Origin: CAZSSM01 sp964609385
Lineage (GTDB): Bacteria > Planctomycetota > Planctomycetia > Isosphaerales > Isosphaeraceae
Direction of reading: 5' to 3'
DNA length: 16,187 nt
Assembly: GCA_964609385.1 (NCBI GenBank)
Contig: CAZSSM010000120.1
Location: 1 to 16,187 of the forward strand
Shown: in pieces, positions 7,405 to 14,913 of the stretch
Position numbering within the stretch: the first letter of the stretch is position 1
Layout: every line of letters begins with the position of its first letter
Notes under the pieces: generated by a model
What the model was told of the DNA's origin: nothing
Databases searched by the model: none
The model's input: only the letters and a program-made list of their open reading frames with translations
Position numbers and translations under genes: made by a program

Positions 7405-7938
7405 TTACTGAGTCGTCCCAGTCGTGGGTTCGAGCTGGTACCGAACCACGCCGGGCTCGGACGATTCGGGGGTAGTTCGAAAGCCGAGTTTTTCGAGGAC
7501 GCGGATCGACGCGTGGAGGTGGGGTAGTGTCTCGGCGATGATCCGGCAGACGCGATAATCGCGTTGGGCGAACCCGATGAGTGCGCGGATGGCCTCCGTG
7601 GCCAAGCCACGATCACGCGCTTCGGGCACGATCGAATAACCCACCTCGACCGTGCCAGACGCGTCGGGATATCCTTTGAATCCGACCATCCCAACGGCCT
7701 GTCGCTTTCGGGAGTCGCGCTTGCCACCGCTCCGAATCTCGATGGCATAATATGAGAACCAAGCGACCTCATGAGGGTCGTCGGCCAGCCGATCGCGGAC
7801 GAAGCCGATGGCGCGATCGTCATACAATTCCGGGGGCCAACTGTCTGGGATCTCGGCGTTCAGAATCCGTCCCAGGTTGGGGTATCCTCCCTGATGCCCC
7901 TGAGCTTTGTAGTCGGCCAACTCGGCGTCAAGCATCAC
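7405..7938 (-). CDS. GNAT-family N-acetyltransferase (RimJ/RimL type), main reading frame
   Basis: 177 residues in the open frame, which begins at GTG 7938 followed directly by ATG 7935. The acetyl-CoA fold is clear: VGMVGFKGYPDASGTVEVGYSI (beta strands), then VPEARDRGLATEAIRALIGFA, matching the R/Q-x-x-G-x-A/G acetyl-CoA loop, and finally LPHLHASIRVLEKLGFR, the typical RimJ/RimL 'N-x-x-S-x-x-v-l-e-k-l-G-F' segment with H in place of N. Such enzymes acetylate amino groups of proteins or small molecules; the substrate is not predictable. The family's N-terminal strand is missing from this frame but is encoded just upstream in another frame (7949-7987), so the true gene probably spans 7405-7987 with a one-base frameshift. 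It is divergent from the sigma factor gene at 8194. Confidence 0.85.
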   Translation of the reverse strand: MMLDAELADYKAQGHQGGYPNLGRILNAEIPDSWPPELYDDRAIGFVRDRLADDPHEVAWFSYYAIEIRSGGKRDSRKRQAVGMVGFKGYPDASGTVEVGYSIVPEARDRGLATEAIRALIGFAQRDYRVCRIIAETLPHLHASIRVLEKLGFRTTPESSEPGVVRYQLEPTTGTTQ

Positions 7939-7944
7939 GAGGTC

Positions 7945-7987
7945 GGCGGGGGATCAGTTCCAAGCGGTCCGTGACGAGGGGGGACAT
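7945..7987 (-). other. Out-of-frame N-terminus of the acetyltransferase with apparent +1 frameshift
   Basis: On the minus strand, ATG 7987 is preceded by GGGAG at a 6-nt spacing and reads MSPLVTDRLELIP. This is the standard GNAT opening (L-x-T-x-R-L-x-L). After the run of five C (plus-strand G at 7948-7952) the frame must shift by one base to continue as ADLVMLDAELADY in the main frame. Removing one base from the run would give a continuous protein of about 193 residues. A sequencing or assembly error is as likely as a true mutation. Confidence 0.75.
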
Positions 7988-8073
7988 CCGAGGCTCCCGT
8001 CGCTCTGGAAATGGCTCGAGATTAATCGGCGATTCTGGGGAACCGATCGCCTCGCAACGCCCATCTACTCCGG

Positions 8074-8096
8074 GTCCGAGCATCGAAGGCTCGGAC
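8074..8096. promoter_or_regulatory. Inverted repeat between the divergent acetyltransferase and sigma factor genes
   Basis: Perfect 8-bp stem GTCCGAGC / GCTCGGAC with a 7-nt loop, in the 206-bp divergent region, 98 nt before the sigma factor ATG. It could be an operator or a leader hairpin. No promoter hexamers are claimed. Confidence 0.4.
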
Positions 8097-8193
8097 ACCG
8101 CTGCTCGGCGGTCGGTTCGCCCGTCTTCGTGTCAACCGGCTCGGCCTCCCCTTTGTTCCCCTGCGCGCGTTTGTCCCGAGAGGCTCGTCGACA

Positions 8194-10533
8194 ATGGTCA
8201 ACGCGACAACGGGCTCGGTCTTGGACGGGCTCGACGTCATCTTCAACCACCAAGGGCTCATCGGGTTGGCCGACGACCAGCTCTTGGAGCGGGTCCGGGC
8301 CCAAGACGCGACGGCCTCCCGGGCCTTCGGTCTCCTCCTGCGCCGGCATGGAGCGATGGTCTGGCAGACATGTCGGGGTGTGCTGGGCGACGCCCACGAG
8401 GCCGACGATGCGTTCCAGGCGGCCTTTCTGATCCTGGCTCGACGCGCGGGGAGCATCCGGGTCGGCGAATCAGGCTCGCTGGGCCCTTGGCTGCACGGCG
8501 TCGCGCGCCGGGTCGCCTCCGATGCGCACCGACGTCGGATCCGCCGTCAGCGCCGAGAGACTTCGCGGTCCGAGCGGGCTCGAGCCGAGGGAGGGCACGC
8601 GTGCTCCGACGATCCGGCGACTGACCTGGCCCGCGACGAGTCGACCCGGATCATCCACGAGGAGGTCGCACGCCTGCCCGATCGGCTCCGCGATGTGGTC
8701 GTCCTCTGCGACCTGCAGGGGCTCAGCCATCGCGAGGCCTCCGGCCGGCTCAAGGTCTCGCTCGGGACCGTCAAGAGTCGGCAGGCCCGCGCCCGTGATC
8801 GGCTCCGCGATCGCCTCGTCCGACGCGGCCTGGGACCCGCCCTGGCCGCCCTCGAAACCATCCGCGCCACGACCCTCTCCAAGGCCGTCCCCGCATCACT
8901 GATCGCGAGGACCGCTCAGATCACCTGGCACTCGTTGTCCACCACCAACACCCTGGTCACTGTCCCGGCGACCGTGGCCGTCCTCGCAGACCAAGGATCG
9001 ATCATGACCCCCTGGACGATCAAGACCTTCGTCACCTGCACGCTCTTGATGTCGACCACCCTGGCCGGGAGCACGTCCCGCGATCCTGCTGGCAGCCCCG
9101 TCGTCACGATGGTGGTCACCGAGCCCGTTGACGAACGCCCCGTGACTGCCTCAGCGTCGGTGCTCCCCGAACCGACCCAAGACACCGTACCTTCACGCCG
9201 GGAGCTTGCCGAGCAGAACCGCCAGCTTCGCCAGGAGATCGCTGACCTCCGTTCGCTCGTCGAATCGCTCGAGCAGTCCATGAAAGCTCAGAGCCGGCCC
9301 CCCGGAGGTCTAGGTGGAGGTGGCTTCGCCGGGGATGGAGGCGAAGGTGGCTTCGCCGGGGACCTGGGTGGCGGACCCACTGGCGGCCAATTCGGTATGT
9401 CCGGAGCGCCTGGCGGATCGGGGTTCGCTTTCCCCGAAGCCGGAGGGAGGTTCGGGCTTGGCACAGATGTCTCCAACACGACGAAGACGATGACGACCCT
9501 CGAGGCGACCTCGGACGATGGTCGCTTGAAATTGACCCTGACCAACGACTTGGGACCACAGTATCCCCGGATGTCCTGGGCGATTTTCGTCCTGAACAAT
9601 GGTGAGGAGACTCTGGAAGATGTGGTGTTGACGATTCGCTCGCCGATGGGTCCTGTTTTTTCACTGGTTCAGCCGGGTTCAGCCGGACTGATTGGGTGGG
9701 AGTACGATCAAGACTTGCACACCTACTCGCTCATGAATTCGCTCCGGATTCCATCCGGTGAGTCGCGCGTGCAACTGATCGAGCTTAAGACGGTGCATGA
9801 TGGAGGCTACATATCGTTCAACCCCGAGTCCGTCGGGTTCGAAGTCCGCGGCTATGGTGTGATTGGCGAGACCTTGGAGACGGTGGCGACCCCTCCCCTC
9901 ACGATCAACGGTCGTGACGTCGCGCCCGACCTGAAAATCAGATTGAGTCGCGGCATCTCCGATCGGGCCATGGAATTCCCTAACGACGAGGGAGGGCCGG
10001 TCGAATATTCCACGGCCACCATGATGGGTTCGGGAGGGCCTCCCAGGGCGGCGCGACTCGCTGTTGAGGGTGGGGAGGCGACACTCAAGATCGAGGTGCA
10101 GAACCGCGCTTCTACGCCGAAGCGGCGACTCCGAGTCGTCACGACCGTCGTTGGGGGCCTGACGCCGTTGGAGGTCGAGTCGAACGTCAAGTCTTTCAGG
10201 ACCAAGTTCGATTACGGCTCGGGAATGATGGGGATGGGCGGGTATGGTCGTATGGGTGGAGGATCTGGGGGGGCATTTGGGGGAGGTTCCGGAGCTGTTT
10301 CTGCGAATCGTAAGCCCGTCGAGTCCGATGCCGCTGTCAACCTGGAGACGTTGGCGGCGACCGTTTCGGAGTTGAAGAGCGGTCAGGTCTGGTCGAGCGT
10401 CGTCCGTTTCCGGGTCAGCGAACCGGGGCCGGCGGTGGTCCGTTGCGTCCTGACCTATGAGGATCAGCCCGAGGGTGAGCCGATCCGCGACCTCGCGCAG
10501 ATCATCGTCGTTCCTAAGCTCGAGGACCGCTGA
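8194..10533 (+). CDS. Planctomycete ECF sigma factor with membrane helix, coiled coil and large C-terminal ectodomain (paralog 1)
   Basis: 779 residues. Sigma region 2 spans about 25-115 (LADDQLLERV, RHGAMVWQTCRGVLGDAHEADDAFQAAFL, SLGPWLHGVARRVA). Sigma region 4 spans about 155-212 (LPDRLRDVVVLCDLQGLSHREASGRL, then SLGTVKSRQARAR as recognition helix). After a linker come a hydrophobic helix at about 274-292, a coiled coil at about 335-364, a Gly-rich segment at 369-425, beta-rich sequence at about 430-670, a Gly/Met-rich segment at 675-702 and a final beta-rich part to 779. One membrane pass would place the sigma domain in the cytosol and residues from about 293 outside. The target promoters are unknown. 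GAGAGG at 8178-8183 supports the ATG. No anti-sigma gene adjoins it. It is a full-length paralog of the next gene; both extensions end in related sequence around RCVLTY-DQPE. Confidence 0.9.
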   Translation: MVNATTGSVLDGLDVIFNHQGLIGLADDQLLERVRAQDATASRAFGLLLRRHGAMVWQTCRGVLGDAHEADDAFQAAFLILARRAGSIRVGESGSLGPWLHGVARRVASDAHRRRIRRQRRETSRSERARAEGGHACSDDPATDLARDESTRIIHEEVARLPDRLRDVVVLCDLQGLSHREASGRLKVSLGTVKSRQARARDRLRDRLVRRGLGPALAALETIRATTLSKAVPASLIARTAQITWHSLSTTNTLVTVPATVAVLADQGSIMTPWTIKTFVTCTLLMSTTLAGSTSRDPAGSPVVTMVVTEPVDERPVTASASVLPEPTQDTVPSRRELAEQNRQLRQEIADLRSLVESLEQSMKAQSRPPGGLGGGGFAGDGGEGGFAGDLGGGPTGGQFGMSGAPGGSGFAFPEAGGRFGLGTDVSNTTKTMTTLEATSDDGRLKLTLTNDLGPQYPRMSWAIFVLNNGEETLEDVVLTIRSPMGPVFSLVQPGSAGLIGWEYDQDLHTYSLMNSLRIPSGESRVQLIELKTVHDGGYISFNPESVGFEVRGYGVIGETLETVATPPLTINGRDVAPDLKIRLSRGISDRAMEFPNDEGGPVEYSTATMMGSGGPPRAARLAVEGGEATLKIEVQNRASTPKRRLRVVTTVVGGLTPLEVESNVKSFRTKFDYGSGMMGMGGYGRMGGGSGGAFGGGSGAVSANRKPVESDAAVNLETLAATVSELKSGQVWSSVVRFRVSEPGPAVVRCVLTYEDQPEGEPIRDLAQIIVVPKLEDR
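9319..9362 (+). repeat. Short tandem repeat coding Gly-rich GGFAGD
   Basis: The 17-base word GGTGGCTTCGCCGGGGA occurs at 9319-9335 and again at 9346-9362, a 27-nt period that keeps the frame (nine codons). It lies inside the Gly-rich linker of the first sigma factor and is absent from its paralog. Confidence 0.8.
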
Positions 10534-10626
10534 TTCCTTTGATTCTTTGTTCTCCTGGTATCCAAAGAGCGATCGCGTTTTTTCAGGAAAGTGGGGAACC
10601 GATCGACCCATAACTGGCATCTTGGG

Positions 10627-10677
10627 GGCACCATGGCCGAGTGGCCCGCCGACGTTCGGCGGATCGGCCATGGTGCC
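10627..10677. promoter_or_regulatory. Large composite hairpin between paralogous sigma factor genes
   Basis: Perfect 14-bp outer stem GGCACCATGGCCGA (10627-10640) with its complement at 10664-10677. Inside it is a perfect 7-bp stem CCGCCGA/TCGGCGG (10646-10652, 10656-10662) with loop CGT and an asymmetric bulge (5 nt against 1). The T-run needed for a classical intrinsic terminator is missing. It ends 50 nt before the start codon of the second sigma gene, so a terminator/attenuator or a leader regulatory structure are both possible. Confidence 0.7.
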
Positions 10678-10681
10678 GTGT

Positions 10682-10707
10682 CGGGATCCCCGGCACGCGC
10701 GATCCCG
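10682..10707. promoter_or_regulatory. Second hairpin in the leader of the second sigma factor gene
   Basis: Perfect 7-bp stem CGGGATC (10682-10688) and GATCCCG (10701-10707) with a 12-nt loop, directly after the large hairpin and 20 nt before ATG 10728. It may hide the translation start region, which has no clear Shine-Dalgarno sequence. Confidence 0.45.
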
Positions 10708-10727
10708 GGTGATCTGCGTGGTCGGCG

Positions 10728-12911
10728 ATGATCGGTTCCTCGAGCAACTCGGTGATGCGGGATCTGGCCGCGATCTTCGGACCGGCCAGCGCGGTGGGCT
10801 TGCCCGACGACCAGCTCCTGCAGCGGTTCCGCGACCGCAAGGCAGGGTTGGAGGAGGCGTTCCGGCTCCTTGTGACCCGTCACGGGAACCTGGTCTGGCA
10901 CACGTGTCGGGGCGTGCTGGGTGAGGCCGACACGGCCGAGGACGCCTTCCAGGCGACCTTTGCTGTGCTAGCCCGCCGGGCGGGGTCGATCCGCCTGAGC
11001 GAGTCGGGCTCGCTGGGCCCCTGGCTGCACGGCGTGGCCCGTCGGGTCGCGCTGGCCGCCCGTCGGCGTCGCGATCAGCGCCGACGTCGCGAGCGGACGC
11101 GGGGCGACCATCACGAGGGTGTCGACAGGACTTCGGACCCGTCGACGATCGCCGGCCGAGCCGAGGCGATCGGCCTGCTCCGTGAGGAGTTGGGCCGACT
11201 CCCTGAGCCGCTCCGGTCGGTGGTCGTGCTCTGCGACTTGGAGGGCTTCAGCCACGCGCGGGCCTCGGAGCAGCTCGGTGTCCCGGTCGGGACGGTCAAG
11301 AGCCGTCAGGCCCGGGCTCGCGAACGGCTCCGCGACCGATTGGCTCGACGCGGCTTGGCGTCCGGCCTGGTCGGCTTGGGATCCGTCCGCGCCTCGATGC
11401 TGGCCGAAGCCGTGCCGGCCTCGGTGGTCGCCCGGACCACCTCGTGGATCACCACGCACCCCGACGTTTCTCTCGGAATCGCCTCCTCGTTGACGGCGAC
11501 GCTCCCCCACGGAGGATCCCTGATGACCCCCTGGCTACTCAAGACGACCACGACGCTGACTTTCCTTGCGACAACCACCCTGGCCGGCAGCACGCTCCAG
11601 GATGATGTTCCCCGTGTCACCGACCCGGCCATCCTCCCCCAAACGATCGTTCGAGCCGAATCTCAAGAGGGACGTCCCGAGAGCGATCCGCCACTCCCAT
11701 CAGCTCCATCGAACGACGACGAACTCGCTGAGGAAAGCCGCAAGCTCGTCCAAGCGAAAAACGAACTCGAAGCGAAGATTCAGCTCTTAGAGGAGCAGAT
11801 CGATACAGCCAATAATGAAGTCCTACAGCTTCGTTCGCAACAAATCAGGCTGGAGCGCGACGAGTCTCAGGAGACCGACGATCGGAACGCGGAGTCGGCC
11901 GACGTCGGCGAATCGGACGAGACAACATTGTCAAATGAAGAAGCAACTCGTGAAACGAAGCACGAATTGATTTCCAATCAATTTATCCAAGCAAGCTCGG
12001 ACGACGGACGACTCGTAATCTCGGCCAGGAGGCTGGCGCAGGATGGCCGCCAGGATCGTCGTTTCCAGCTCTGGTCGCAGAATAAGGGCGATGTTCCATT
12101 GGAGAACATGCTGATTACGATCCGCTCAACTGGCTCGGACACTCTGGAGGCGTCGGAAACCCAACTGTTCTTCCTCGAATCCGGCCGAAGTCGGAGAGCC
12201 GGAGTGAAAGGACGCGAACTATGGACTTATGACAAAGACGTCGATCTATTTGTCACGATGAATCCGATCCGTCTTGAACCAGGGCAGTTGAGCTTCACTA
12301 AGTTCACTTTCAGCCCCCGAAGCCGGTCCCACTCCCGTGATGCCCAGGACATCTCACTCGAAGTGCGCGGCTATGCCCGGATCGCCGAGACGCTCAATCG
12401 CGTTGCGACCCCATCGGCTATCTTGACCGGGGCCAATTCGATGCTGGAACTCAAGACATCGCTGATTTGGACCGAAGCATCGGACCGGTCCTCAACTTCT
12501 CAGGTCGTCGAGACGGGCCGTGTCGGCAATTTGGTGGTCGTCGTGAAGAATCCCGAGCTGAGCCTGATGCCTCGCAGCAACCTCCGGGTCGCGATTGATG
12601 TCGCCGGCAATCTTCAGTTGCTCGATATGAAACGGCCCAATACGGAGCCCGAACGCGATCGAATCGACCGGGAGATCTCTCGAAGCGCCGACGACGAGAA
12701 GGAACGGGTCTTGAAGAAACCGAGACTCGTGGCGGGAGAGTCTTGGGACACTGTCATCGATTTCGTCACGACCGAACCCGGCTCGGCGGCGATCCGCTGC
12801 GTGTTGACATACGACGACCAGCCCGAAAACGTCTCGATCGAGAAGTTCGCCCATATCGTCGTGGTTCCGGCATCCGAGTCGATCGGGGACGATGAGTCGT
12901 CGGAGCGCTGA
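10728..12911 (+). CDS. Planctomycete ECF sigma factor with membrane helix, long coiled coil and C-terminal ectodomain (paralog 2)
   Basis: 727 residues, co-linear with the preceding gene. Sigma region 2 lies at about 25-115 (LPDDQLLQRF, RHGNLVWHTCRGVLGEADTAEDAFQATF, SLGPWLHGVARRVA) and region 4 at about 152-208 (LPEPLRSVVVLCDLEGFSHARASEQL, then VPVGTVKSRQARAR). The hydrophobic helix is at about 268-286. The coiled coil (about 331-382) is longer than in paralog 1, and an acidic low-complexity piece (about 377-405) replaces the Gly-rich linker. The beta-rich region (about 415-720) shares SLEVRGYARIAETL-type sequence and RCVLTYDDQPE with paralog 1. No anti-sigma gene is adjacent; the extension may regulate the sigma domain in cis, which is inferred. 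ATG 10728 has no good ribosome site; ATG 10755 is the alternative. Confidence 0.88.
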   Translation: MIGSSSNSVMRDLAAIFGPASAVGLPDDQLLQRFRDRKAGLEEAFRLLVTRHGNLVWHTCRGVLGEADTAEDAFQATFAVLARRAGSIRLSESGSLGPWLHGVARRVALAARRRRDQRRRRERTRGDHHEGVDRTSDPSTIAGRAEAIGLLREELGRLPEPLRSVVVLCDLEGFSHARASEQLGVPVGTVKSRQARARERLRDRLARRGLASGLVGLGSVRASMLAEAVPASVVARTTSWITTHPDVSLGIASSLTATLPHGGSLMTPWLLKTTTTLTFLATTTLAGSTLQDDVPRVTDPAILPQTIVRAESQEGRPESDPPLPSAPSNDDELAEESRKLVQAKNELEAKIQLLEEQIDTANNEVLQLRSQQIRLERDESQETDDRNAESADVGESDETTLSNEEATRETKHELISNQFIQASSDDGRLVISARRLAQDGRQDRRFQLWSQNKGDVPLENMLITIRSTGSDTLEASETQLFFLESGRSRRAGVKGRELWTYDKDVDLFVTMNPIRLEPGQLSFTKFTFSPRSRSHSRDAQDISLEVRGYARIAETLNRVATPSAILTGANSMLELKTSLIWTEASDRSSTSQVVETGRVGNLVVVVKNPELSLMPRSNLRVAIDVAGNLQLLDMKRPNTEPERDRIDREISRSADDEKERVLKKPRLVAGESWDTVIDFVTTEPGSAAIRCVLTYDDQPENVSIEKFAHIVVVPASESIGDDESSER

Positions 12912-13231
12912 CGATCGGCCTCGCGGTTCGGCATTCGATGCTCGAGGCCCAGTTGGCTCATAGGGCGCAATCGTTGGCTCTGCCCTTTTTGGGACCGACC
13001 GCGGGTTGGGATGGCTGGGGACTGGGCCGCTTTGGGGCCAGCCCCTGGGGCCGAGCCGAGTGAGGGAGCCAACCGTTGGGACGAGGAGTTGGCCGACTCG
13101 AGCCATCGATCCCGGGGTCTGCTCGCTAAGCATCGCAGTCCCCAACCACTCCTGCTCAGTGTGGTTGGGGCCAACTAAGCACAACACCAAAACAGCCTCA
13201 TGAGTTGGCCCAGTTCATATCGAATGGTGCA
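12912..13231. other. Convergent intergenic region, 320 bp, no gene seen
   Basis: The region lies between convergent genes. It holds a terminator-like hairpin (13140-13170) and six copies of the hexamer GTTGGC or its complement (12952, 12973, 13068, 13088, 13170, 13204), plus related GTTGGG words. Short ORFs here have no protein-like composition. Confidence 0.6.
13140..13170. terminator. Terminator-like hairpin between convergent genes
   Basis: Perfect 10-bp stem CCCCAACCAC (13140-13149) and GTGGTTGGGG (13161-13170) with an 11-nt loop. Its place between two converging genes suits a bidirectional terminator. There is no T-run on either side, so intrinsic termination is not certain. Confidence 0.5.
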
Positions 13232-13834
13232 TCACGGCTTGTCGTTGGGCGGCTCGGGCTCGTCAGGGCGCTCGGCGTCCCAGAAGATGTTGACGATCGC
13301 CCAACGCTTGCCATTCCAGAACAGTTGGATGCTGTTGATCCCTCGAGCGATCGGTTCCTGGTCGGGGTCGAGCCGGGTCTCGTAGGTGCTGAAGACCTGG
13401 GCGATGCCGCCGAACCGATCGACCTTGCGCTCGTCTTTGACCTCGGACTCGTAGAAGGCCTGGTTCTCGAAGGCGCGGATGGCCGAGGTGATGTAGTCCT
13501 CGACGGTGAGGAACCGGAGCTGGTCGTCGGCCAGTTCGAGTCGACGCACAACGGGGATGAGCCGCGCCTCGGGGACAAAGAGACTTCGGAACCGGTCCCA
13601 ATCGCGTGGCTGACCCTTGGGGCCGGAGATGACCTGGTAGAGCGCACCCAAGATCGCGTCGATCGACCCGGTGTCGCGATCGTTGGGGGCGGCCAGCTCG
13701 TCGTCAGGGCCGGAGCGGGGCTCGGGCGGTTCGAGGGCCATGGCCCGTCCTCCGATGGCACCTAGACCCAGCCCGAGCCCGAACCCGGCAACGCCTTCGA
13801 TCCATCGTCGTCGGCTCTGCGAAATGTTAGACAT
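13232..13834 (-). CDS. Exported NTF2-like (SnoaL/DUF4440-type) fold protein
   Basis: 200 residues from ATG 13834. AAAGGA lies 7 nt upstream, and the N-terminus MSNISQSRRRWIEGVAGFGL carries a Tat-like twin-Arg stretch (SRRRW, 7-11) followed by a Gly-rich hydrophobic core to about residue 29. A longer frame upstream overlaps the neighbouring gene and has no protein-like composition. Residues about 56-187 show the NTF2-like cone fold pattern: a first helix (IDAILGALYQVIS), DWDRFRSLFVPEARLIPV, the helix VEDYITSAIRAFENQAFYESEV, a strand IAQVFSTYETRLD, and the closing strands GINSIQLFWNGKRWAIVNIFWDAE. Such domains bind small ligands or act as enzymes; no catalytic set is evident. It is 52 nt downstream of the beta-propeller gene, in the same operon. 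Confidence 0.82.
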   Translation of the reverse strand: MSNISQSRRRWIEGVAGFGLGLGLGAIGGRAMALEPPEPRSGPDDELAAPNDRDTGSIDAILGALYQVISGPKGQPRDWDRFRSLFVPEARLIPVVRRLELADDQLRFLTVEDYITSAIRAFENQAFYESEVKDERKVDRFGGIAQVFSTYETRLDPDQEPIARGINSIQLFWNGKRWAIVNIFWDAERPDEPEPPNDKP

Positions 13835-13886
13835 CACGGCATCCTTTGCGGGTGTGTGGTCGAGCGGAACAATCGACACGTCTCGC

Positions 13887-14825
13887 TCAATCGACGGTCC
13901 GGAACTGGTCGATCTTGACTTCGTAGAGTACGGCGAGGGCCTCATCGGCCAGTAAGAGCGTCTCATCGTCGAGGAAGCAGAGGGCCTCGACCTGCTGGGA
14001 CTCGTAGTCGAATCGGCGGATCCGTCCGCCGAAGATATCTTCGGTGGGCGCATCGTTCTCGAAGAGCCAGATCGTCTGATAGGTGGCGATGGCGACCCGC
14101 CGTCGATCGGCGGACGCATCGGCAGCGGTGACCTGCCCCTGGATGTCGAAGGTATCGAGCAGGGTCAGGGTCCGGATCGCCTCGGGGTTTTCCCCGTCGT
14201 CATCAAGCCGATAAAGCTTGGTCTTGGTGTCGCTCCGATGCTTGGTGAGGACGTAGACCCGTTCGCCGAGGGTGAAGAGGGCCTCGGCATCGTAGTTGAA
14301 GTCGTCGCGCGGGGCGGGGAACGCGGTCTGGTCGGGGTAGCGGTACCGGACGATCCGCGACGGGGTCGCCTGGGCGGCGTCGGGCTTGGGCTCGTCAACA
14401 TAGTAGAGAGTGAGGAACGGACGGCTGTTGAGGTTGTTGCCGAAGTCCGCAATGATGATGCGTCCCGCCGAGTCGAGGGCAATGTCCTCCCAATCGATGT
14501 TGAAGGCGCCAACGATGAGGACTCCGGGCGTCTCGGGCGCGATCCGGCTGGGCACGACCGAACCGTCGCGGCGGACCGGGTAGATCCGAGGCGCGTCGCC
14601 GGAGTCGTTCTGCATCCAGAAGTGGTTCGGATCGCGTCGGCTCCGGACGATTCCCGAGTTCTCGCGGGCCGGCCCCTCGCCCAAGCGCGCCGTCGGCTCC
14701 AAGGCGACCGATTCGGCTTTGTCCTGGACCGAGGCCGATCCGAGCAGGGTTCCCACTCCAAGGAAGATCAGTACGGTGGGCCAGAGTCGGTGGGCCAAGG
14801 TCGGCTTAGCTTCGCAGTCGATCAT
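13887..14825 (-). CDS. Secreted beta-propeller protein of unknown function
   Basis: 312 residues. A hydrophobic segment (about 15-31, WPTVLIFLGVGTLLGSA) follows a short charged N-terminus and should be a signal peptide or anchor. The body has repeated blade-like elements: ENSGIVRSRRDPNHFWMQNDSG (split here as 55-76), NIDWEDIALD-x-x-GRIIIADFGNN (109-131), NYDAEALF-x-x-x-x-RVYVLTKH (177-196), QVTAADAS then RVAIATYQ-x-IWLFE (231-256) and QVEALCFLDDETLLLADE (278-295). This resembles SdiA-regulated or phytase-like beta-propellers, but no catalytic residues are assigned. TGAGGA (14835-14840) lies 9 nt upstream of ATG 14825. It is the first gene of a two-gene operon with the NTF2-like protein; lysC lies 88 nt upstream on the same strand. 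Confidence 0.82.
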   Translation of the reverse strand: MIDCEAKPTLAHRLWPTVLIFLGVGTLLGSASVQDKAESVALEPTARLGEGPARENSGIVRSRRDPNHFWMQNDSGDAPRIYPVRRDGSVVPSRIAPETPGVLIVGAFNIDWEDIALDSAGRIIIADFGNNLNSRPFLTLYYVDEPKPDAAQATPSRIVRYRYPDQTAFPAPRDDFNYDAEALFTLGERVYVLTKHRSDTKTKLYRLDDDGENPEAIRTLTLLDTFDIQGQVTAADASADRRRVAIATYQTIWLFENDAPTEDIFGGRIRRFDYESQQVEALCFLDDETLLLADEALAVLYEVKIDQFRTVD

Positions 14826-14913
14826 GGGAGAGGGTCCTCAAAAGGATTCGGTGGTTCGAGATACCTTAACGTTTAGGAATAATCTCGATCTGAGATCGGT
14901 AACTAGAGGGGCC

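Larger units (their letters stand above)
10534..10727. other. Intergenic region between the two sigma factor genes
   Basis: 194 bp with an upstream T-rich part (a GCGATCGC palindrome at 10569-10576 followed by a T6 run at 10578-10583), a large composite hairpin (10627-10677) and a smaller hairpin (10682-10707). No small ORF is convincing here. Confidence 0.6.

Noticed and set aside
6441..7823. 460-codon minus-strand frame running across the sulfatase and the acetyltransferase
   Set aside because: It overlaps two well-supported genes, and its translation has no recognisable domain.
10569..10583. GCGATCGC palindrome plus T6 as an intrinsic terminator of the first sigma gene
   Set aside because: An 8-base self-palindrome cannot form a stable looped stem, so I do not call it a terminator.
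9679..10671. 330-codon minus-strand frame opposite the first sigma factor gene
   Set aside because: It is antisense to the conserved beta-rich region shared by both paralogs, with no domain of its own.
13232..14119. Longer 295-codon version of the NTF2-like gene
   Set aside because: The extra N-terminal part overlaps the beta-propeller gene on the same strand and is Ser/Pro/Arg-rich. ATG 13834 has a ribosome site and a signal peptide.
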